Source of the DNA: Desulfosediminicola flagellatus
Lineage (GTDB): Bacteria > Desulfobacterota > Desulfobulbia > Desulfobulbales > Desulfocapsaceae
Direction of reading: 5' to 3'
Length of the DNA stretch: 64,000 bases
Assembly: GCF_005116655.2 (NCBI RefSeq)
Contig: NZ_CP050698.1
Span: 3,867,501-3,931,500 of the forward strand
In this document: in pieces, positions 58,157-64,000 of the stretch
How positions within the stretch are numbered: the stretch's first letter is position 1
Layout of the letters: the number at the start of each line of letters is the position of its first letter
The notes under the pieces: generated by a model
Seen by the model: only the letters and a program-made list of their open reading frames with translations
What the model was told of the DNA's origin: nothing
Database searches by the model: none
Program-made: the position numbers and the translations under genes

Positions 58157-58929
58157 CTACTATATACTCGCTCTACCTGCTTTTATCCCCTGACTGCAAA
58201 CAGGCATTGGGATGAGTTGACCAGGAGCAGATATGGTGTCAACCTATCCGGCACCGCTCCACCAGCATCTCTTATAAACTACCGTATACGCACTGACACC
58301 TTCAAGGTGTATGAAAACACAACCCTGCGATAACCATATCACATCAATAGTGCTCAATCTTTACATGCTCTATAGTACATCAGTAATTATATGAGCAAAT
58401 TATGCAACCTGTTATGCCAAATTTGGCTTTCTGAATATCTCTAGACGTGTGTCGGATTATAGCAATCTTTCACAGATCAAGGCATTTCAAGAAATCACGT
58501 ACGGCCATAGAGTTGATATCGGAGTCTTCGCTTACCTGCAGCATTGCTTTTTAGATAATAACGCAGATATGACGACAAGGGCATAATCCGGCAGGTTGTA
58601 GACATGAACATCTTTCACAGCCTATGCTCCTCCTCGTTAGATTAAAGCACATTTATCAGTCTAAACATATAGACATGCACACCCTTTAATGACGGAAGGA
58701 AAAATAGCGATACATACATACTTTGTAACTATTCAGTCGAGACCTCATACGTACCCTTTTCTGTAGGCCGTAACTGTTTAGCAGTGCTCCAGATGGCCTC
58801 AAGCGGGACGATTGGTTATAGTATGCCTATGCGAAGCGACCCGATCGGGGACAGGTGGGTGCTGCTGAATAGTTACTATACTTTCAATATATCCCAGGCA
58901 TACTTCTGGACACCTTGAAAAGAAAATCA
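58157..58929. other. Long non-coding region with a 152-bp inverted-repeat element
   Basis: 773 bases without a credible gene. The right part holds the element at 58725-58876. The rest contains no recognised RNA or repeat. Confidence 0.5.
58725..58876. repeat. MITE-like 152-bp element with 12-bp inverted ends
   Basis: GTAACTATTCAG at 58725-58736 and its exact reverse complement CTGAATAGTTAC at 58865-58876. An internal GTAACTGTTTAGCAG near 58773 resembles the inverted right end GTAACTATTCAGCAG. There is no open frame. Possibly a remnant of a transposon end. Confidence 0.65.
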
Positions 58930-59583
58930 TCAAAATTGTTCGATTTTCTTTCCTTTTTCAAGAAAGGCTCTGATCCGTCTCAATGAAACATCGCTGGTGC
59001 GTAATATATTGTACATCTCCTGCACTACCTGATCATCCTCACCGAGTTCAGACTCCGCCTCCAGCAACAACTTGGATATCTGCCGTAACTGCTCAGTTAA
59101 CTTTTCTGTAATCTCTGTACGTTGCACGTGCTTTGCTTTTTCATGCTCGATCAACGGCAGAATTCGTTCGATTGAAAGCTCAACCAATGCATCACGGGGC
59201 GTATTGTACTTTGAAGAGATTAACTCGAGATTTTCCAGGGTTCGCCTCGAAATCACATAGGTCTTAGCGACGCGCCGGTCGCTCAGTGCCATGGAATCAA
59301 ACTCCTTGGCAATTGTCTTGAGCACATGTACGTCATCAACCAGATGATCAAAAAGGGTTTTCTGCTTAATTCCCAGCTGTACTGCCAGGATGCCTAAGGC
59401 ATCAATACAGCGCTCTGACAACTTAAATGTTGTCCGCACAGACTGATGGCCCCTCAGTTGCAATGGTGAATCAATAGTAAATTGTAATTGTATCAGTGTC
59501 TTGGTCTTACGCACATCAGACTCCAGTAGTATAATTTCACACTCGATCAAATTACTTTTTATGTTTTTTACAAAAAGTAACAT
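58930..59583 (-). CDS. Hypothetical protein with two ribbon-helix-helix-like repeats
   Basis: 217 residues. I do not recognise the family. Residues 49-88 (VRTTFKLSERCIDALGILA...) and 106-145 (AKTYVISRRTLENLELISS...) can be aligned with each other: a short strand of alternating residues, then two helices, the pattern of ribbon-helix-helix DNA-binding proteins. Residues 150-180 form a charged amphipathic helix, probably a coiled coil. A single chain with two such units would mimic an RHH dimer. Divergent from hsp20, with 131 bases between starts, so it could act on that promoter (inference). The ribosome site AAGGA abuts the ATG. Confidence 0.6.
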   Translation of the reverse strand: MLLFVKNIKSNLIECEIILLESDVRKTKTLIQLQFTIDSPLQLRGHQSVRTTFKLSERCIDALGILAVQLGIKQKTLFDHLVDDVHVLKTIAKEFDSMALSDRRVAKTYVISRRTLENLELISSKYNTPRDALVELSIERILPLIEHEKAKHVQRTEITEKLTEQLRQISKLLLEAESELGEDDQVVQEMYNILRTSDVSLRRIRAFLEKGKKIEQF

Positions 59584-59590
59584 TCCTTAA

Positions 59591-59620
59591 TTGACATCGT
59601 TTCTTTTATTATTACCATTT
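59591..59620 (+). promoter_or_regulatory. Candidate heat-shock-type promoter upstream of hsp20
   Basis: TTGACA at 59591-59596 and ACCATTT at 59614-59620 resemble -35 and the CCCCATNT-like -10 of sigma32 promoters. The match is partial and is weighted by the gene's family. Confidence 0.3.
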
Positions 59621-59714
59621 CAGGTACAGAGGTAAACAAGATAATCAACACCAGACGAGCTACTACTCGTCAGTAGAAAAAAAACTGATTTACACCAAAA
59701 CCAAGGAGAATGTT

Positions 59715-60173
59715 ATGCAACTCGTACGATACAATCCACACCACAATGTAATGACCAGATCAAATAACACATTCAACTCTATGTTTGACGGTTTATTTGA
59801 TGATTTTTTCGGGCCTTCTTTCACTACCCGGGACATCCTCAATAAGAATACCAATGAACTGCGGGTAGATATTTACGAGCAGGAAAAAACTGTTGTTATC
59901 GAAGCGGAAATGCCGGGAGTCTCCAAAGAAGATCTGCAACTTAATGTGAAGGGAAAACTCATCACACTTGGTGGTGAAAAAAAGCGTAAAGAAGAAGTTA
60001 CAACTGAACAGCAGTTACGAATGGAGCGGTCATCAGGCAAATTCGAACGCACTTTCAGAATGCCGTTTGAGATTGATGCAGAGAAGGTGGTGGCCAACTA
60101 TGAAAATGGAATTCTCAGACTTGAGATTTCAAAACCCGAGGAGAAACTGCCAAAACAGATAGAGATCAACTAG
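59715..60173 (+). CDS. Small heat shock protein (Hsp20 family)
   Basis: 152 residues. An N-terminal region with NTFNSMFDGLFDDFFGPSF is followed by the alpha-crystallin domain (LRVDIYEQEKTVVIEAEMPG to YENGILRLEISKP) and a short C-terminal tail (KLPKQIEIN) that contains an IEI motif, used to join dimers into oligomers. ATP-independent holdase chaperone in the cytoplasm. Strong ribosome site AAGGAGA before ATG 59715. Ends at a clear terminator; single-gene transcript. Confidence 0.96.
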   Translation: MQLVRYNPHHNVMTRSNNTFNSMFDGLFDDFFGPSFTTRDILNKNTNELRVDIYEQEKTVVIEAEMPGVSKEDLQLNVKGKLITLGGEKKRKEEVTTEQQLRMERSSGKFERTFRMPFEIDAEKVVANYENGILRLEISKPEEKLPKQIEIN

Positions 60174-60208
60174 TACTGCAAGACATCAACCTGAAGAATC
60201 CTCCTCAG

Positions 60209-60240
60209 GCAGGGCGGCATTGTTGCCGCCCTGCTCGTTT
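60209..60240 (+). terminator. Rho-independent terminator after hsp20
   Basis: Perfect 11-bp GC-rich stem GCAGGGCGGCA/TGCCGCCCTGC, loop of 4 bases, then CGTTTT. It lies 35 bases after the stop. Confidence 0.8.
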
Positions 60241-60288
60241 TACGACCACTCCGCATCCATTGTCTTTAATTCTCCAGCAATTCATGTA

Positions 60289-61914
60289 CTACCCATCATG
60301 ATTGGCCAAGAAATCAGCTACATTAAAGAAACGGTATTTACCATTACTATTCTCACCGGAATGCTGTGCTTTAATCTGCAAAATTTCTTTTTTAGCTTTA
60401 AAGAATGCATCGAGCACAACCGGATCAAAATGAGTCCCCCTGCCTTCAGACATTATCTCAAATGTTTTAACCAGATCAAAAGCGGGTTTATAAGGCCGAC
60501 GCATAGTCAAAGCATCAAACACATCTGCTACCGCAACAATCCTGCCGGATAAGGGTATATCATCTCCGGAAAGGCCTTTGGGATAACCACTACCATCATA
60601 TTTTTCCTGATGCGTAAGCGCGATCTCACCCGCCATTTTCAATATGACATTATCGGCACCATGAAGAATATCCGCGCCAAAAACTGTGTGCTTCTTCATG
60701 ATTTCCCATTCGCTGCCATCAAGTTTGCCAGGTTTTAGCAGGACATTATCCGGTGTTGCGATTTTTCCTATATCATGCATCGCTGCTGCATACAGAATTG
60801 TTTCAACAAAACTGCTGTCCAACCCGAGAGTTTTAGCTATCATTGCAGAATAATAACTCATTCGCATAATATGCGTTCCGGTATCCTTGTCCCGAAACTC
60901 GGAAGCTTTGGCTAGTCGGTGTATCGTTTCAAGTGAACTGGCTTTCACCTGAGCATGCAATTTAGCATTATGAATAGCTACCGCAGCATGGGCAGCAAAG
61001 TTATTAATCATTGAACAGTCAAGTTCTGTAAAACCTGGCTCATCTTCACCTTTAGTGAGATAGATAACCCCATACAAGACATCATCAAACATCACAGGTG
61101 CACCGATATAGGCTTTCATTTCAGGATGCCCTTCCGGAAAACCCGCTGCCCTGTGATCGCTTGAGATATCATCAAGCATTAATATATCAGGATTGTGAAC
61201 AATAGCGGCAATAAGGCCTTTTTGAGGAGGACATCTGCTAATCTGTTTTACGATCTCTTCGGACATACCTTCATGAATGAATCGAACAACTTTTCCATCT
61301 TCAATAACTGCAATTGCAGCGTAACGTGCGCTTGAGAGTCTGCGGGCAGCTTGAATAGTGCGCCTCAGGGTGACGTGTAAATCGAGATTCTTCGAAATAA
61401 GCATGGTCGCATCTATAAGTGTATTTTTATAGGCGCTCATCCGTCTTTCTGCTGCACGTGCTGTTTCGAGTTGTGTAACATCTTTGAGAAATATCTGTAC
61501 ACTCACTACACGTTCGCTCACAACAACAGGAACCATAGTCCCCTGAACAATTATCTCTTGATTGGATCTGGATACAAAGACTGAGTAAATATCCTGAGGC
61601 TGCTTCTCACTCAATGCCCTTTCAAATACCATCCGGTACGTATCCTGGTGATGCGGATGTACTGCATCCATTAACCCTATCTGCGATATCTCATCAGCAC
61701 CTATCTCAAGGTTGGTAATCCAGGTTGTGTTGACAAAGGCAACGCGGCCGTTAACTAAAACTTCCTGCACCATATCATGTGTACTATTGAGTAGACTCTT
61801 GAGACGTCTCAACTCTTCATCACACGCACTTAACCCATCCTGCTGAAGCGATATTATGCGCTTGAGTTCCTTTGACGTTTCGATATCTTGATTGCCGTCT
61901 TTGCCCTTTTCCAT
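60289..61914 (-). CDS. PAS-GAF-HD-GYP cyclic-di-GMP phosphodiesterase
   Basis: 541 residues, soluble. A coiled start is followed by a PAS domain (about 40-160), a GAF domain (about 190-335) and an HD-GYP domain. Catalytic landmarks are MHDIGKIATPDNVLLKPGKL, HTVFGADIL, LTHQEKYDGSGYPKGL and VADVFDALT. The H-Q-E variant of the HHE motif and the GYP triad are in place, so c-di-GMP hydrolysis is expected. GAF or PAS would sense a cytoplasmic signal. It may oppose the three GGDEF proteins of this window. Confidence 0.94.
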   Translation of the reverse strand: MEKGKDGNQDIETSKELKRIISLQQDGLSACDEELRRLKSLLNSTHDMVQEVLVNGRVAFVNTTWITNLEIGADEISQIGLMDAVHPHHQDTYRMVFERALSEKQPQDIYSVFVSRSNQEIIVQGTMVPVVVSERVVSVQIFLKDVTQLETARAAERRMSAYKNTLIDATMLISKNLDLHVTLRRTIQAARRLSSARYAAIAVIEDGKVVRFIHEGMSEEIVKQISRCPPQKGLIAAIVHNPDILMLDDISSDHRAAGFPEGHPEMKAYIGAPVMFDDVLYGVIYLTKGEDEPGFTELDCSMINNFAAHAAVAIHNAKLHAQVKASSLETIHRLAKASEFRDKDTGTHIMRMSYYSAMIAKTLGLDSSFVETILYAAAMHDIGKIATPDNVLLKPGKLDGSEWEIMKKHTVFGADILHGADNVILKMAGEIALTHQEKYDGSGYPKGLSGDDIPLSGRIVAVADVFDALTMRRPYKPAFDLVKTFEIMSEGRGTHFDPVVLDAFFKAKKEILQIKAQHSGENSNGKYRFFNVADFLANHDG

Positions 61915-62436
61915 TAAAATCCCGCCAACGCAGGACCCAATCAGTTGAATTTCAGAATGTCTGTCGATGAATGAAGTGCCTTTCTACTCCCAACTATACG
62001 CCAATCCCATCAAAGGAGTTAAATTTTATTTTGACTGAAATACCAATTTATAGGGAGGGGGCACTTAAACCGTTACAAATATCAGAAATTACGCCAGCTA
62101 CTAACAACACAGGTTTTTCCATTTATTATCAGTATGTTAATTGAGATCACTGACATTTACTATCCCAATTCAATCCAAAAGACTCATGTGAAAATTATCG
62201 TTACCCATAGATAGGGCCGAAAAGCATTCCAAAAATTATTGAGCCATAGACGACTTTACTTTTTCTTATAAAATTAGATTTTCAGTATATTTGCACGGCC
62301 TCACCCAATATACTACGGCTCCATCACACCTCCACCAGGCGCCTTGATTCGTAGTTTTTTCCATAAGCATCTCATATCATTGATTTCTATTGACAACAAA
62401 CAACCTAACCCATATAATCCGCACATAATTTGCATT
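61915..62436. other. Intergenic region upstream of tRNA-Gly
   Basis: 522 AT-rich bases with no credible gene. The consensus tRNA promoter (62390-62418) is at its right end; nothing else is recognised. Confidence 0.5.
62390..62418 (+). promoter_or_regulatory. Consensus sigma70 promoter of tRNA-Gly
   Basis: TTGACA (62390-62395), 17 bases, TATAAT (62413-62418): a perfect match to consensus, 18 bases before the tRNA. Confidence 0.9.
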
Positions 62437-62511
<75 letters not shown>

Positions 62512-62966
62512 GTAAATCCAAGGGACTCCAGAAACTTAGCTGTTGTCCCTTTTTTATTCCTACCTTGCTTCTATTCTTGGCCCTAGATTTGTCCCCAAAG
62601 CTTGAGTTAGACGTAACAGCCCCATGATTGCCGCTGACATGCGAGCTGAGGATGAATTCTCCTCAGTGAGTAAAAATAAAGCGACAAGGCATATACGCCC
62701 AATGAGATTACGCTGACAAGGGACAAAGAAATTCGTTGTGACAACAACAGATTCAAAATCAAAATCTGATAATTGCTGAAAATATTTTAAAAAGACAATT
62801 TTCAGTTTCAAAATCAAATACTGTTTGGTAAATGATATCACCTATCTCAAGGTCGGCCGAAAATAGCATTGTTTACCTATCTTCATAGATTTGTTTTAAC
62901 GAATTATTGTTGGCTGGGATTTAATTGATTCTCTTGAGCGGCATTCAATGCTTTATGGTGTCGTAG
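62512..62966. other. Gene-poor stretch between tRNA-Gly and the transposase remnant
   Basis: 455 bases. It starts with the tRNA terminator at 62520-62555. A minus-strand frame at 62560-62841 is not convincing. The sequence is probably insertion debris. Confidence 0.45.
62520..62555 (+). terminator. Rho-independent terminator of tRNA-Gly
   Basis: Stem AAGGGAC/GTCCCTT with an 18-base loop, followed by a T run to 62555, 8 bases after the CCA end. Confidence 0.75.
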
Positions 62967-63290
62967 GCCAGGAAAAGGACTTTGGTTCACGGTGATCGCG
63001 GTGTGCAATATGCCAGCACCGACTTCAGGGCCTTACTTGCTACGCACGGTTGTGTTCAGAGCATGAGTAGCAAAGGTAATTGTTGGAAAAATCCGGTAGC
63101 TGAGTCATTTTTTCATACTTTGAAAACTCAGTTAATATATCATGAGCAATTTCCAGATAAGGATCAAGCTGAACAAGCATTGTCCTTTATATAGAAGCCT
63201 ATTACAGCAGGCAAAGAAGGCATTCCGCTAATGGCTAATCCCCCAGCAGAATTTGGGCTGGAAACCGAATTATCGCAAGCTTTGGCCTAA
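62967..63290 (+). pseudogene. IS3-family transposase (OrfB/InsF type), decayed C-terminal remnant
   Basis: The conserved end of the DDE integrase core is readable: LVHGDRGVQYASTDFRALL, MSSKGNCWKNPVAESFFHTL (the last catalytic Glu) and KTQLIYHEQF. A stop follows in this frame, but the expected continuation YIEAYYSRQRRHSANG is found one frame over and NPPAEFGLETELSQALA in a third, ending at 63290. At least two frameshifts and loss of the N-terminal part make it inactive. GGGGGCAAGATCGG at 63308-63321 resembles sequence near the right end of such elements. Confidence 0.88.
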
Positions 63291-63412
63291 CTCCGTGATC
63301 ATCACTTGGGGGCAAGATCGGTTTATTGGCAGTTCCGTTCGGATGATCCTCGGGTTAAACTAAAAAGGCTTTATCCGAACACTTAATTTGATCTGCATTG
63401 AGGAGAATCCGG

Positions 63413-63838
63413 TTGGCACCATTTATTCGGCATAGAAAAGTACGGTTTGAGGATTGCGATCCGGCCGGTATAGTTTTTTACCCCAACTATATTTTGATGT
63501 TGCACCGTCACTTTGAAGATTGGTTTGCTGATGGACTAGGTGCATCACTTGGAACCATGAATCTCAATCGCAAGATCGGGTTTCCGATAAAACATCTCAC
63601 CGTAGATTTTCAAAGGCCAAGTCGCTTAGAAGATGAGCTTGAATGGAGCTTGACAGTAATCGCTACAAGAGCGAGTTCCATTACACTCGCCATAACAGCG
63701 CAATGCAACAAAGAGACACGAATCAAAGCAGAGTTGATCGTGGTAGCAGTAAATTTGTCCAGGCAACCGCTCTCCCCATGCATTACGCCTGAAGATATCA
63801 GCATCCAGCTTCAGAACTTCGCAGACCAAGCAACATAG
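63413..63838 (+). CDS. Hot-dog fold acyl-CoA thioesterase (4-hydroxybenzoyl-CoA thioesterase-like)
   Basis: 141 residues from TTG 63413, chosen because GAGGAG (63400-63405) lies 7 bases upstream and the frame then starts LAPFIRHRKVRFEDCDPAGI. DCDPAGIVFYPNY is the active-site helix start of the 4HBT family, with the catalytic Asp; it closely resembles the Pseudomonas 4-hydroxybenzoyl-CoA thioesterase motif. Length is typical. The acyl-CoA substrate is unknown. It follows the transposase remnant by 122 bases and is convergent with the gene entering from the right edge. Confidence 0.88.
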   Translation: MAPFIRHRKVRFEDCDPAGIVFYPNYILMLHRHFEDWFADGLGASLGTMNLNRKIGFPIKHLTVDFQRPSRLEDELEWSLTVIATRASSITLAITAQCNKETRIKAELIVVAVNLSRQPLSPCITPEDISIQLQNFADQAT

Positions 63839-63857
63839 GGTGTCAATTTGACACCCT
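63837..63857. terminator. Hairpin between convergent genes
   Basis: Perfect 9-bp stem AGGGTGTCA/TGACACCCT with a 3-base loop, overlapping the thioesterase stop codon. There is no T run on either side, so it is a weak bidirectional terminator candidate. Confidence 0.45.
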
Positions 63858-63870
63858 GTGCTTTCCATAA

Positions 63871-64000
63871 TCAGGCAACATATTTACCTGCAGCGGAGAT
63901 TGACCCCGCAATTTTACGCCTGAGGGCAATGATATCAATAGGGGTATACTGAAGCAACTTGTTCAGATCAGCCTGTTCTTTTACCAGCTCACTTCCAGTT
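63871..64000 (-). CDS. Unidentified protein, C-terminal end (cut by window edge)
   Basis: A minus-strand open frame enters from the right edge and stops at 63873-63871; 42 codons are visible, ending AGSISAAGKYVA. The readable part (LVKEQADLNKLLQYTPIDII) is helical and charged. It is too short for a family assignment. Convergent orientation and the hairpin between the two genes support it being a real 3' end. Confidence 0.5.
   Translation of the reverse strand, partial: TGSELVKEQADLNKLLQYTPIDIIALRRKIAGSISAAGKYVA

Noticed and set aside
58157..58724. Possible small genes or structured RNA upstream of the hybrid kinase
   Set aside because: Open frames are short, without start signals, and no consistent stem set could be drawn by eye.
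62560..62841. Minus-strand 93-codon open frame after the tRNA
   Set aside because: No ribosome site, no family resemblance, composition of AT-rich spacer; part of it lies near the tRNA terminator. Treated as insertion debris.

Overview
The window is an AT-leaning, densely coded chromosome segment from a Gram-negative bacterium. It carries a YdbH/YnbE/YdbL inter-membrane system, a tripartite RND pump with a TolC-type outer-membrane channel, SurA, and many large periplasmic sensors. Its mix of haem/sirohaem and cytochrome c assembly genes with abundant two-component and c-di-GMP proteins suggests a deltaproteobacterium (Desulfobacterota, Desulfobulbales-like). That placement is inference from gene content; no rRNA is present.

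Layout. 1-5.7 kb (mostly minus): an unknown gene, hemA, a ccsA-type haem protein and a Met8-type sirohaem synthase, then a methyltransferase, uppP, a small secreted protein and a TlpA-type thioredoxin. 5.9-8.5 kb (plus): surA-like, rodZ-like, recO. 8.5-10.2 kb (minus): a biotin ligase beside an odd biotin-carrier-like protein. 10.5-15.3 kb (plus): ydbH-ynbE-ydbL, then cmoA-cmoB (tRNA wobble uridine modification). 15.5-28.8 kb: a SLOG-like protein, an SDR oxidoreductase, carA-carB, ftsH, folP, an FHA protein, tex and a diguanylate cyclase. 29.4-35.9 kb (minus): a sugar ABC transporter (ATPase, binding protein, two permeases) and a MocR-type regulator. 36-44 kb (plus): a CheY-like protein, a Cache chemoreceptor, and a diguanylate cyclase and a histidine kinase that share the same periplasmic binding domain. 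44.2-46 kb (minus): RarD-like and CcdA-like membrane proteins. 46.6-53.2 kb (plus): a TetR-regulated RND efflux operon with a clear double operator. 53.4-61.9 kb: HDOD-REC-GGDEF protein, BarA-like hybrid kinase, a double ribbon-helix-helix-like protein, Hsp20 and an HD-GYP phosphodiesterase. 62.4-64 kb: tRNA-Gly(CCC), a decayed IS3 transposase, a hot-dog thioesterase and the end of one more gene.

Most coding content belongs to recognisable families. The least explained structure is non-coding. A nested-palindrome repeat family has three copies, near 16.2, 31.5 and 44.1 kb; one lies inside the sugar ABC operon between the binding-protein and permease genes. A 145-bp element with perfect 19-bp terminal inverted repeats lies near 38.9 kb, with decayed relatives at 28.98 and 34.2 kb. 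A 152-bp element with 12-bp inverted ends lies near 58.8 kb. The most interesting protein-level items are the degenerate duplicated biotinyl-like protein next to BirA, the SLOG-like protein, the triplicated ABC_sub_bind sensor domain and the tandem RHH-like protein. I did not find a CRISPR array, a prophage, or a clear defence system.
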